A stretch of 64,000 bases of DNA, from positions 52,435,881 to 52,499,880 of the forward strand of contig CM071597.1 in the NCBI GenBank assembly GCA_036435485.1, given 5' to 3'. Position numbers and translations under genes: made by a program. The notes beneath the pieces were generated by a model. The model searched no databases and was not told where the DNA came from. It saw nothing but the letters and a program-made list of their open reading frames with translations. This stretch comes from Saposhnikovia divaricata (taxonomy: Eukaryota; Streptophyta; Magnoliopsida; Apiales; Apiaceae). This document shows positions 12,481 through 23,738 of the stretch, one piece after another (within the stretch, counting starts at the first letter, position 1; every line of letters starts with the position of its first letter).

Positions 12481-12543
12481 TATTTCATCTTTGGTGCCAT
12501 TGCCGGAGTGATGGGCACATGCTTCTCAGTACTAATTCGTATT
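12481..12543 (+). pseudogene. cox1: cox1 N-terminal fragment, mitochondrial origin
   Basis: Twenty-one codons in frame read [20 protein letters not shown] plus one residue, which is the first transmembrane region of plant cytochrome c oxidase subunit 1. Upstream and downstream the match stops at once. The ATG inside the motif opens a longer frame to 12,702, but the rest of it is unrelated to cox1. Confidence 0.8.
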
Positions 12544-12659
12544 TCTTTACTTAGGAAAGATAATGAGAACGGGTTATTCAAAAAGGAAAAGGCAAAATTA
12601 AGAATTACGGGATTCATTATTCGGGGAGTTGACTACTCAATAATTTCACATTTTTTTTC

Positions 12660-12860
12660 AATGTGGATTCACGTAGAACATCGCGCGACCATACGAACAT
12701 AGTATATAGGAGAAATATGAGGCCCAAACTGAGAAGTGTTGCACCCCCTGAAATGGGTGCATGTATATCATACCTCCTACGGTGGTTGCCAAAGCTCCGA
12801 GTGAACCCGAAATATGCCATGGGCTTGGATCTACAAAATGATAAGAATACCTCCTATCCG
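12660..12860 (-). pseudogene. cox3: cox3 fragment, mitochondrial origin, frameshifted
   Basis: Read on the minus strand, the fragment shows VDPSPW then GSLGALATT in one frame, and [20 protein letters not shown] followed by RDVLREST in another. This is the N-terminal part of plant mitochondrial cytochrome oxidase subunit 3, with a 1-nt frame change near 12,770. After REST the match to cox3 ends. About 66 of roughly 265 residues are represented, and the sequence joins unrelated DNA at both ends. Confidence 0.85.
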
Positions 12861-13029
12861 TTTATCTTTCAGAATATTGCCTATATTTGAGCTAAGTACA
12901 TTATACTTATACTTATATTCTGAAGCAAAAGTATGAAAGGCTGAAGGACTTTGTATCATCCATTCCGGTGTGTTTGGATTCTGTTCAACAGCCCAAGGGC
13001 TCCTTTATTTTAATACGGTACAGTTTTGG

Positions 13030-13073
13030 GTTGTTTTGGAGGCTCATGCTCTACCGAACTGAACTAAGAGCGC
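13030..13073 (-). pseudogene. trnW: trnW(CCA) 5' half, organellar origin
   Basis: On the minus strand from 13073 the sequence begins GCGCTCTTAGTTCAGTTCGG and continues through the D arm to an anticodon loop CTCCAAAA with CCA at 13038-13036. This is the 5' half of the organellar tRNA-Trp. The variable region, T arm and acceptor 3' strand are replaced by unrelated sequence, so no cloverleaf can form. Confidence 0.75.
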
Positions 13074-13440
13074 TTTCGTATCACAGTAGATACGACTATA
13101 AAGAAAAGGATTCTGTTTGTACCCCAATACATCTTGCATGCATATAGTCTCAGAAAATGAAAAAGATTCTGTATGCCCAATTTGAATCGATCTCAATGGA
13201 TCTTGCCATTTATTTCTTCTTTTGTCATTTGGCTATTGATTTTCTTTCTCAAGAAACAGAAGATTTTCCTATCATTCGGCTGAATATGAATTGAGACTAA
13301 AGCATTACTCCCGAGCTTTCCTACCCTCGCCCTCCTCATATACAATCTAGTCTTTCTCCTTAGTGAAACCGCATCCTTTAGTCTCACAAGTTCTCACCAC
13401 CTTTGTTATACCCGTTCTTGTACAGTGGAGCGGCAGGTGG

Positions 13441-15959
13441 TCGGAGGTGACGCTGGGAGTTAGAGAGGCTTGGTGCTAGAATGATGGCAATTCCTGTGAA
13501 TCGATTGGCGAATGTTGGTTTGGTTCGGGCGTTTTTGATCGATTATTCTATTTCTTATATTCGAATGACTGAAATTTTGATTCTTATTCTTAGAATAAAA
13601 TATTGTGAAAGAGCGTGATATTTTTTGTTGATTCATTATTTTGGTGAAGTTGCATTTTTCAACGGATCATGATTGAATGCTCGTTAATCGTTATACCTAT
13701 GATGACAGCATTAAAAATCTACTTATACTTGAAAATCTAATTATACAGATTTGTAATGCTCTTATTCAAGTGGGTAATATACTTGTACTAATTTCTACTA
13801 ATTTGTGACAATTTTCCCTATCACTTGATTATGAAAAATCAAATTAGTCTTATTTATCATAAGTATTTTTGTATTTTGTTGAATAAAATTTAATAATGAG
13901 TGTGAATATTAGTATTCGTATCAAATAACATCATGTGTGAAGTTGTCATATAATTAATGATTAACATCTGAATTTGAATTACGATTTAATATATCAATTC
14001 TCAAAAAAGCTTTTAGAAATTTAAGAATTGGAATTCGATTTCTTTTCGAGACATAATATTGAGAATGTTCATCAAAAATTCAGTAAGACAGTCGAATCCT
14101 CATAATACATGTTGAATATAAGTCTGACACAATACCCACGGGAGGGGGATGGATGTATTGTTTATATTTTCTTGATTTCTTTAACTTTTCAAACGGAAAA
14201 TAGTAATAGATTTTGTTTATAAATTTGTAAGAAACGTGAAATAATAACACATAAATCTATTTTTATTAACAATTTTATTAGATCAAAGTGTTATTGTAAC
14301 GCCCCTAATCTCATATTGAGGAGATTGGGATAATTTGTTCAGTTTATAAGATAAAGTACTACTAATAGGTGCATCAACAAATCATGATATTCTTGGAGAC
14401 TGTGGTGGACTTGTGTATTATGCAAGTTGGTTGTGAATCGACCGGTGTATTTCGACTTATTTCGAATTTGGAATCGATATTTGACTTAATTTTCGGAGAA
14501 GGCATTGAAATTGACCATGTACACACATACCTTTTACAATTTGCATTACTTAGTCTAATGATAAATTTGATTAAAAAAAATGCCTACAATAATTAAATTA
14601 AGTAACTTGTAATGAGAATTGTTCTATCCATTTTTTTCATTGTCCTTTCAATATTTTATTGGACATTTTTCTTCTTAATTTTTTTTCCAAAATTCGTTTT
14701 AGTTTTTTCATGTGTACACTGTAGAGATTGGACCACTACAGGTGTTCAAGTTATGTCCTTTCGTTACTTAAAAACTCTCCAGAAATTTATCTGTCGTGGA
14801 TCTTGAAATTTTTTTCCCAAGCTGTGAACTCGATAAAATAGCTGGACTTATCAACATAGTTCAGTTCCGTTTACTAAGACTATTCGACATAGTATGAATG
14901 ATATCAAGAACTTGAGTTTTTTATTGAGTATCGTGGACTTATCAATATGTTACTCTAACTAGTCAATCTGTAGACTTCTCGATATAACTTTCTTTACTTA
15001 TCTAACTGGCGATTTCTCAATATAAACATACTTACTGATAGTGCATTTCAAAATGGTGTACAAGGTAATTTCTAGACATGATAGATTGATTTATCGACAT
15101 TGCCTTCTTTGGACTTCTTTACACATGCAATTCTAATTTATGGATATGTCTTGGAATATTTTTCACCAAAATTCTACAACTTCAATATTGGCTAGCCTTC
15201 TTCACCTATCTGATGCATGTTCAAACTGAACTTGTGCCAATCTTCATGGTTATATTTACAATTTGAGCTTTTACAATGATTGACAAAAAAGCTTTAAATA
15301 CAAATTTAAGAATTAGGTTATATGGAGATCGTTGTTTTATCTAACATCTTGGAAATCACATATATTCTACGAGTTGTAAAATTAGTGATTTTACAAAACA
15401 TGTTCTATGTATATCATTATTCCAATAATTTTTTTGGAAATCATTCATGTTTTGCTAACAAAATATTGTAAAACGAAGTGTTCTGTAAATCATGTTCTAT
15501 TTATATAATTTTGTAAAACATACATATTTTGCTTGTGGAATATACATGATTTTGAAGATTTTTAACGAAATAGTGATTTTAACACACTTTGAGAAATTAT
15601 TAACTTTGTAATGTTTTAAATGCAGAACATATATGATCTCTAAGAGCAACACCAACAAGCTCTCTATATGGGCTCCTTAGTCAAAATATGAAGAATTCAT
15701 AACAAAAAATGTCTCCAACAAGCTCCTAGTCTCTCCTCAATTATTAGGAGCTCTATATCTTTCCCCAATAGTGAGGAACTCTTAATATTTCCTCATTTAT
15801 TTTATATCTATTATCTATTATATATATAATAGTATAATTCATGAAACATTTTAATCCATCTAAAATCATGAAGACATTTTATTCTATCTGAAATGATTGA
15901 TTTGCCCTTCTATTTACTATTGTTGTTGGAAGAAATTGAAATTGAGTCTTATAGTTTAC
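13441..15959. other. Intergenic, weak element traces
   Basis: No gene is seen; the small open frames at 14,369-14,806 have no domain and lie in AT-rich DNA. At about 14,296 TGTAACGCCCCTAATCTC resembles the first bases of the Tekay-type LTRs at 26,449 and 38,983 and may be a decayed LTR edge. At about 15,646-15,790 AGAGCAACACCAACAAGCTC is a word typical of plant MITE ends, but no matching inverted copy or target duplication was found. Confidence 0.4.
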
Positions 15960-16577
15960 TATTTTTCTTGAAAATTATGGTGTGATATTTTCGGGTATAT
16001 ATTAGTGATTGTAAGATTTGTTTTAAATTAAAATGGTAACGTGTTTTAATTCAAAAAGAAATATTAATGATTGATTGATGTTTTTAGGTATTTATAAAAG
16101 GTAATATCTTCAACTAAAAATAAATGTGAAAAAGACAATCGACTAATTATCATTAATTTTATTATGTTAATCAACTAATTGTCATTAATTATATTATGTT
16201 ATTATTTATTTTAGGTGTTATATTTTTATTGAAAATTATGGTGTGAAATTTTCGGGTATATATTTTTAGGTGTTTATAAAAGGTAATATCTTCAACTAAA
16301 TATAAATGTGAAAAAGGCAAGTAATTACCATTAATTATATTATGTTATTATTTATTTTAGGTATATTTATTTTTCTTTATAGTGAAGGGTAAATAAGTAA
16401 ATTCACGAAGTACCAAAAAACAGGTACCAAAACTTTTAATGTTTCGGCTTTTATATAATAGTATATATAGATTTTAATAATATAATAGTATAGATAGATA
16501 AGGTAAGTACCGTACAGGTAATATCTTCAACTAAAAGTAAATGTGAAAAAAGCAATCGACTAGTTACTATTAATTAT
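15960..16577 (-). repeat. Helitron-family debris in minus sense
   Basis: Several partial copies of the family occur here. The words CAATCGACTAATTA and GTAATATCTTCAACTAAA recur, and a reversed 5' end (AAAACTTTTAATGTTTCGGC followed by TTTTATATAATAGTATA) lies at about 16,430-16,465. The copy near 16,060 keeps an unoccupied version of the site that carries a MITE at 60,656-60,922. Confidence 0.5.
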
Positions 16578-16684
16578 ACTAGCTTATAACCCGTGCAATG
16601 TACGGTTCCTTTTTAATATCGATAATTATATTAATTTTTTTAAATTATATATATTTTATTAAGTTATATATCGAATTGTTGTTA

Positions 16685-16720
<36 letters not shown>

Positions 16721-18317
16721 TTACACATTCAGTTTAATATTTGTACCCTATCTTGAATTCTTAAAATTTGATTTTGACGATTTTACATCCCACGTGAAAT
16801 TAACAAAATAATCTTCAATTTATTGATGGTTTAACAATTTTTTTCTAATTAAACCTACGCAGAAACAAAATAGAGAAGAAATTGATGATTTCTTATATTG
16901 AAAATTCTATTCAATTTATGAATTATACTTATACTTCGTTTTGATTATCAAAATACCCTTTTTATTATTTGAAGATAGTTCTACTAACAACCAAACACAA
17001 TTTTAATAATAGTGTAGGAGAGATTTGTCCATAACTTTGATAATCGGTAATCTGGTCCTCCGTACGACAAAATAAATAAGAACCGTTAGATCTTAAAATA
17101 AATACATGAAAATCGTTGGATCTTGCATAAAAAATATTTTATATTTTAATATGTTATAAAAAATGTATTCATATTGAAATATGAAAAGGTGTAAGTCAAT
17201 GATTTAAAGAATATATAATTAGGTTTTGTACATTGAATAACATTACCAATGTAGGTCTTCTACATTGAAAAGGATTAATGCAAAAATTCGTAATTATATT
17301 TTCTCTTAAGATTCTGAGTGTTTTCATTTGAATAATAATTATTAAATCATCACTAAAGTAAAGATAATTTTATGAGCTTCGCATGGATTGTTAAATCATC
17401 CAAATCTGATTTCTAGATATCAAGATAGAACACAAATACCAAATATGATTTTTTTAACACTAATAAAAAAATAAATAAAATTCAATTCTAATACAACCTA
17501 TTTTAATTATATTCTTATTAGATTATAACTTCCTTTTTAAAATTTACTTCTAATGCAACCTTTTCTAATTATATCATTTTAAGATTATAATTTTCTTTTT
17601 TAATATGATATAATCTTGGTCATTATATCCTTATATATAATAAGCATAAGAGGGATCTTATCCATAACTTTGGTTTGGTCAATGTACCGCCAAAATAATC
17701 TCAACCGTCGAATATAATATTTTTAAAAATAGACAATCAAGATTATATCATATTAAAAAGAAAATTATAATTTAAAAAGGATATAATTAAAAAGGTTGTA
17801 TTAGAACTGAATCTTAAAAAGAAGTTATAATCTGCAAAGGATATAAAAGATTGTATTAGAACTGAATTTTATTTATTTATTTATTTATTAATATTAAAAA
17901 GGTTCATATTTTCTATTTAGCCTCTATTTCGAGATATAAAAATCAGATTTGGATGATTTTACAGTCCACGCGAAACTCATAAAATTATCTTTAATTTAGT
18001 GATGATTTAACAATTATTATCCAAATGAAAACATTCAGAATCTCACGAGAAAATATAATTACGAATTTTTACATTAATCATATTTAGTGTAGAATAACTA
18101 CATTAATAATCACATAATCACATTCAATATAGAGAACCTAATTATATATGATTTAAATCATTGGCAAGCACTTTTTCATATTTCAATAAAAATATACTTT
18201 TTAGTTTACAGGTTAAAATATTAAATATTTTTTTATGCTAGATCCAACATTTTTTATCTATTTATTTTATGATCTAACAGTTCTTATTTATTTTATCGTA
18301 CTGAGGACCAGACTAAC

Positions 18318-18454
18318 TGTTGGGATTTATGGGTGATAGCATATCTAACAGTTCAGATATGGTATTTTAACTATTCTGATCTATGTTTGTTAAGTTGTCA
18401 GCATGTTTAATTGCAAATTTGTTGTTATTTTCCATAAAACAAATTGGGGGAGAT
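18318..18454 (+). repeat. Aberrant SIRE 5' end: short LTR start, pre-PPT sequence and polypurine tract
   Basis: The first 22 bases (18,318-18,339) are an exact copy of the LTR start at 18,455-18,476. They are followed not by LTR but by about 115 bp that ends in the polypurine tract TTGGGGGAGAT (18,444-18,454), which normally precedes the 3' LTR. The order is therefore LTR start, internal 3' end, PPT, full LTR. Confidence 0.8.
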
Positions 18455-18959
18455 TGTTGGGATTTATGGGTGATAGTAGAGACAATTTATCTACATTTCC
18501 CTGTACTTAATTTTTATTAAGTAGAACATACTATCACAGCCAGAGTATGTTCTTATGATCAAATAATTGCTGTCATGTAATAATTGTATGTCTTGGAAGA
18601 AGTTCATGCATTTGTTCAAGCCTCAAGGGATACATCCAGAAGACAACAAGAATAAGAGTTACTGTCATAATCTTGAATGTAAGATTACAAGAAGACAAAT
18701 GTTTCAAGTCATGACAAAAGGCTATATCTGACAGCAACATTGGCTGAAGGATGGGACAACAACATTCTCACACTTGACAGCAAGTCTGAAGTTCCGATAG
18801 CAACATTGGCGGGAGCTCGTATTGTCAAATATCTGAATATTCCTTCGACAGCAGACTTGGCGGTTAAGGTTACTGTCTCAGTGAATTATTTGATTTGGGG
18901 ATTTTTCTCAGTCAAACCCGTGACAGTTTAGATGTTCAAGAAACAGATTTGCTGCAACA
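18455..18959 (+). repeat. SIRE 5' LTR, first part
   Basis: Starts TGTTGGGATT directly after the polypurine tract. It continues at 35,452 after the Athila insertion and its CAACA duplication; the whole LTR is about 1,057 bp. TGACAG or CTGTCA occurs at 18,570, 18,662, 18,729, 18,775 and 18,921. Confidence 0.85.
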
Positions 18960-20506
18960 TGTTGACTCGTAAACACACAAGTATACGCGATCACAAATAG
19001 CAAGTGATAAATAAGATTCGTTTCGCAGAGACTAGGTGTAATGCCAATTTTAGTGCGTATGCAACAGTGTATGGTTACTTCTTAATGCTTGAACAATTAT
19101 CAAACTGGGTTGTTTTATCTAGATTATACTACTAAAAACTTACTAAGATGATTTTACGTATATGAAAGGAACACAGGGTTCTAATTTCATGAATTGTTTC
19201 ATCTAGATTAACCGTCAAGATTCAATGCAATGCGGTTATTAAGAAAACTAGTAGGAATACTAAGGTAGTAAGAGCTATCTTTCAATAACTCACACCAAAC
19301 CATAAAAACATCCACAATTAAGATAGAAGTTTTACGGACATCAATTATATCCAAATCACTATATGTCTATGAGATTGGGTGACACAATCGATTTAATCAC
19401 AAGTTCCATTATTGACTACATAGGGGAGTAATGTTCTTTCGAATCTATACTACCAATATGCGGAGAAGCCGTCATAAACCTATGCTAACATGGCAAGCCC
19501 TAATCTCTAAATCCACTTTCGCATTCATTAGAGATTGACAAAATAGATGATAGCTACGCATCTATATTAATTAACACAACCATGCTAGGTAACCTTAGTA
19601 TAAACCACAAGCATATATTATCAAGACTATCAACTACTAGAATCCACAAAACACTCCATTAGAACCCCATGAAAGTGTTTAGTTCATAATTGAGCTTAGC
19701 ACCATCATGGGTTCAATTGATAACATAATTCTAAAACAAACAATTAATAATAGAAGAGAAAAATAAGGTTAGAAATAAATCCCCAAAGTAGAAGAGTACA
19801 AAAGATCCAAAGATTACTCCTTGCTTGTCACTAGCTTGGAGATCTCTCTTGAAATTGTTTCTAAGTTGTAGAATGTTGATAGATGCTAAGAAGAAACTAA
19901 AACAACGATAGATGATGTGCTGTTTTTTTATGTTTACAATGATATATAGATGCCCTAAAATTGTCTAGGCCCAAAGTGTTTTGACCCGGAGAAAAAATGA
20001 CTTAAAACAAAGGTACGCAGCTTCGCTTTATACAGGAGGAAAGCCGCGCTGTTGCGCCCCATTGCCTGCGGTGTTGCGCCTGTTGGTGCTCTTGCCCGCG
20101 CACTAGCGCTCCACAACGCGCAGCTGCGCTTGGCTGTCCCTGGAAGCCTCTCCTTTCGAGCGCTGCTGCACTGATGTGTGCGCTGTTGCTCTAAGTTGGC
20201 ACGCTGGAGCGCCTCATCGAGGCACAGGACCGCGCTATTGCGCGCACACCGCGCAGGAGGGCCTCAACCTCCCTGGACTTGCTCACAAGCTTCTACTACT
20301 TGACATGCTGTCTTGCTCTGATTTTCTTCCACAAGCTTTAGATTAAATTCACACCACCATAACGTCATTTTAACACCATAATGCCTTCAACAATACAACC
20401 TACCCAAATTACACAAAAACGTATCAAATGACAACGAAACTCGAGAACTTGCAAACGATTAAAGTTCAAACGGAAGGTAAATAGTGGATATAAAATCCAC
20501 TTATCA
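18960..20506 (-). repeat. Athila 3' LTR
   Basis: Nearly identical to 33,986-35,446, but it keeps a stretch of about 85 bp near 19,966-20,052 that is missing from the other copy. On the minus strand a GC-rich block full of TGCGC/GCGCA words (about 20,260-20,020) precedes a TATATA at 19,942-19,949, a plausible U3 promoter. It begins TGATAAGTGG and ends GAGTCAACA in minus sense. Confidence 0.9.
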
Positions 20507-20520
20507 AACCCCCAAACTTA
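20507..20520 (-). other. Athila polypurine tract
   Basis: On the minus strand TAAGTTTGGGGGTT lies directly against the 3' LTR start. This is the usual place of the plus-strand primer. Confidence 0.75.
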
Positions 20521-21785
20521 AACCGTTGCTTGTCCTCAAGCAATGCAAACTCAACCTAAAATGATGAATGAATGCAACTAATAACTAAATGTTATGATAA
20601 TGCGAACGTGTCCTAATGCAATGATCCCACACAATTATCCGAAACCAACTCAACAAGCAAACATCTCAACGAATGCAACAGCTCCAAACAGAGCTCGACT
20701 AAGGCCCCGTATACTAACAATACATGCTCGGAAACGTGGTGTGTGCATTTCTCACTAGATATACTCTCGAAACTAGATACAAGGCATAACTCATCCTTCG
20801 CCAAAACAATCACATGTTTATAAACAGAATGAACTTTAGACACTCCATGACTCAAAGACATCGCTATCATCATTCAAGGTAGACAAGGATTCATGCTTTA
20901 TTACTACGACGCTATATACAATATGCATGCTTATTTAACCGTGCAATGAGTGAGACCCCAAAAGGCTTATACAATAATACCCATGTAGCGAGCGTTAGGT
21001 CAGTGGATCCCAGACTATAAAAGCCTTAGGTCACTAGGACTAAGTCTCCTCAGACTTAATAACTCGAGTATTAAAGAGCTCACTCGTGGTTAATTATGCA
21101 TTTAAACTAATTATATGACTCTTTTTTTTTTCTTTTTTTCTTTCTTTTTTGTTTTTTTTATGCGATCTGGAATGAGCCTTTCTCATTTCCAACCCTAGAC
21201 TACTCATATAAATATGAGCCGGCTACTAACCATTTGACACCTAGCCATTATTTAACAATTAATACAACTAGCATGAAATCCCTGTTTTCCCCCAAACTTA
21301 TACTTAAGTGCTCCTACGCCATCAAGGGAATAACGAAAATTCTAGATATAAATAGGTGATTAAATCTCAACAGCCAAACAAGGTATGACTCAATCTAGCC
21401 CAAGAGCAAACAGTGAGACCGTGAAAAAATTGTGTTCCCGACACACGCAAGTCAATTTCATAAGTACTTAAATCAACCCTCTATCCATTGTCATCACACT
21501 CAAATTAACGTCGACCTATCGAGCCAGAAACAGACACTCATGTGGAATCATGTGATATGCATGAACAAAATGATATTACACTCCTAAATAAATCTATATG
21601 ACATGGCATCCTAAATGCACTCTAAATGGCATGGCAAAACTAAATGCACAATTACTAACATGAACTAGCATGAATATGTAACTATATGCAATGCAAAGAT
21701 TCTTGATACCCTAAAATCACCCCCAAACTTAAAAATTACAATGTCCTCATTGAAGGTAAAATTAAATGGTACAAGAGATACTCCC
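20521..21785 (-). other. Athila non-coding 3' internal region
   Basis: Lies between the post-pol ORF and the polypurine tract. It includes a long T-rich tract (about 21,121-21,162). The 86-codon frame at 20,613-20,873 has no recognisable domain. Confidence 0.6.
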
Positions 21786-22958
21786 CTAGTCGTCGGCATC
21801 GTCACCCTCCTCGGGTGGTGTGTCTGGTGGTGGATAAACATGGTGCGCTCCGAAAATGGGCCATGTGACCTGAAAACCCTGCTGCTGGTACACTCCATCC
21901 AATGACTGAGTCAAATCTGTAGCAAATCTGTGAAGCATGGCATTCGTAGTATCATAACGCCTCATCATGCGCCTGAACTGAGCATCACTGAAAACCACAT
22001 TCCCCTGGCTCGTCTGCGCGTGGGAAGGTCCCGCTCTGTCTGACTGACGAGGCACCCTCGCCACCGGTGGCGGAATACCACCTCCCTCAACAATATCAAC
22101 ATAACCAAGGCCCCTTGGGTGAGGAGTGCCACCCGGCCATTCCGTCATCCTCTGAATTGCATGATGATCAATAGAACGAATCGGCCTGTGCAGAGTCTCA
22201 TCATTATGCCAGGTGACACCAACATGAACACACAACTCAGCAATAATAATGGCATGTGGAATCCCGCCTGTAGTGCTACCCCGCAAGAATTTCATGATAT
22301 TCTGATAGATTAGGTACCCAAGATCAATGTATTTCCCGTTCAGAATACCCCACAAAATGATAGCACGATCAACAGTAACATCAGTGACATGTGAAGATGG
22401 CATTATTCGGGCACACAGAAATAGGAACGAAGCTCGAGCATACCTAGTCAATGCAGCTGCAGGAAAAGTACTCGGCTCAGTCGAACCTGCCTTGCACTTC
22501 CAAACCGTACCCGGTATACACATCCCCGCTATAATAGCGTCTAAGTCAACATCATCCCGGTTCTTTTGTACCCAATCCTCAGCACCTCTAGGCTTTGCCA
22601 ATTGATGCAAAATGCGGCGTATATACCCAGGCTTGTAAGCCACTGCCTGACCCCTCACCATAGTGATCCCATTTTTGTCTACCTTGGCATTGGCATAGAA
22701 TTCCCTTACAATGCTTAATGGAACCGCCACGGGCTTTGCACAAAAAGCCGACCACCCCAACTCTCTAACCATAGCTCCCAATTCTCCATCCTCGGACGAA
22801 GGCATGAAACCCCTTTCCTTGATTACAGCTTTCGTCAATAGATTATCGAACTCTAGTTGTGCCGCCTTAGAAACAAATTTATCTACATCATAATCCACCT
22901 CCACCTCCTCCTCCTCCGAACTACTACTACTCGCCACACGTAATCTCTTTGGAGCCAT
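21786..22958 (-). CDS. Athila post-pol ORF (env-position, plant transposon-protein domain)
   Basis: A 390-codon uninterrupted frame starts at the ATG at 22,958 (MAPKRLRVASSSSS). It is placed after integrase, where retroviruses carry env, but I see no signal peptide and no convincing membrane span. An acidic Ser/Glu N-terminus (residues 8-25) precedes a helical domain of about 200 residues with EFYANAKVD, RGQAVAYKPGYIRR and a later RASFLFLCARIMPSSHVTDV stretch. The C-terminus is Pro- and acid-rich. Such proteins fall in the family databases call 'putative plant transposon protein'; the function is unknown. That it is intact while gag and RT are broken may only reflect its youth, or selection. 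A longer frame to 23,036 uses a non-ATG start and is not preferred. Confidence 0.75.
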   Translation of the reverse strand: MAPKRLRVASSSSSEEEEVEVDYDVDKFVSKAAQLEFDNLLTKAVIKERGFMPSSEDGELGAMVRELGWSAFCAKPVAVPLSIVREFYANAKVDKNGITMVRGQAVAYKPGYIRRILHQLAKPRGAEDWVQKNRDDVDLDAIIAGMCIPGTVWKCKAGSTEPSTFPAAALTRYARASFLFLCARIMPSSHVTDVTVDRAIILWGILNGKYIDLGYLIYQNIMKFLRGSTTGGIPHAIIIAELCVHVGVTWHNDETLHRPIRSIDHHAIQRMTEWPGGTPHPRGLGYVDIVEGGGIPPPVARVPRQSDRAGPSHAQTSQGNVVFSDAQFRRMMRRYDTTNAMLHRFATDLTQSLDGVYQQQGFQVTWPIFGAHHVYPPPDTPPEEGDDADD

Positions 22959-23036
22959 AACACTCTTTAGTAACACAAATTCAACAAATAGCAACAACCC
23001 CAAAATATTCCACCACACACAATATCCCAATTCCAA

Positions 23037-23738
23037 AAATTCAATTCAATGTAAATAATTAAACTAGGAAGAAAGTTACCCCATGAATTGAAGATGAGAA
23101 CCTTGCAAGCACTCCCCCAACTTGAATTAGAGATCCCTTGAAGCTTTAATGGAGGTTAAGTGATTTGGAATAGAGAGGGGATTTGTGTGTATAGGTGTAT
23201 ATATAGGTGGGATAGAAGTATAGATGGGTTAGGGATTATTATTTGTGTTATGAGATGGTATGAGATTGGTGGATTTAGGAATTGAATGAATGGGTGTTTG
23301 GGAGGAATTAGGTGTAGGGGTTTGGGTGGAGAAGATTTAGGTCTAGGAAAAGAAATTAGGGTGTATGATAGTTGTGTTTAGGTTCGGGGCAACTGCTATG
23401 TATGACTAATGTTTTTGTTTTGTTTTTTTTTTATAAAAGCAGGGCGCAGGTGCGCGAATGGGGGCGCTACTGCGCGAAGTAGCTCCTGGAAATGCCGAAT
23501 GCACAGGCGCTGTTGCGCAAGAGTAGCGCAGTTGCGCGTTTAGACTCCTGGAATGGCAGGCTACGCGGCGCTCCTGCGCCCTCCAGCCCCTGCCTTGCTC
23601 ACACTGCCCTTGCAGATTTTTCAACTTACATTTTCTGTTTTTTTTTTCTTTTTCTTTCAAACAAAACACGAACAACGCGTGGGTTGCCTCCCACGAAGCG
23701 CTTCTTTACTGTCATTAGCTTGACATTACTGCTGAGGC
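23037..23738 (-). promoter_or_regulatory. Athila inter-ORF region with GC-rich block and TATA-like site
   Basis: Between integrase and the post-pol ORF there is a GC-rich block (about 23,436-23,600) of repeated TGCGC/GCGCA words like those in the U3 of the LTR. On the minus strand it is followed by a CTATATATAC box near 23,200 and then by the ORF start at 22,958. The layout looks like an internal promoter for the post-pol ORF. This is inference from motif order only. Confidence 0.4.

Larger units (their letters stand above)
11540..13440. other. Nuclear copy of mitochondrial DNA (NUMT), rearranged
   Basis: Within 1.9 kb lie recognisable fragments of atp9 (minus), cox1 (plus), cox3 (minus) and trnW (minus), all plant mitochondrial genes, with stops and frameshifts. 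Base composition is more even than the flanks. Between the fragments there are unassigned stretches, including a frame on the minus strand from about 12,378 to 12,115 that is interrupted by one stop and that I do not recognise. The edges are approximate. The fragments are too short and too closely packed to represent an intact mitochondrial segment. Confidence 0.75.

Noticed and set aside
12508..12702. 64-codon frame starting at a cox1-internal ATG
   Set aside because: Only the first ~12 codons are cox1; the rest is unrelated NUMT sequence.
14296..14340. TGTAACGCCCCTAATCTC as an LTR start
   Set aside because: Resembles the Tekay LTR edge, but I found no matching end or target duplication.
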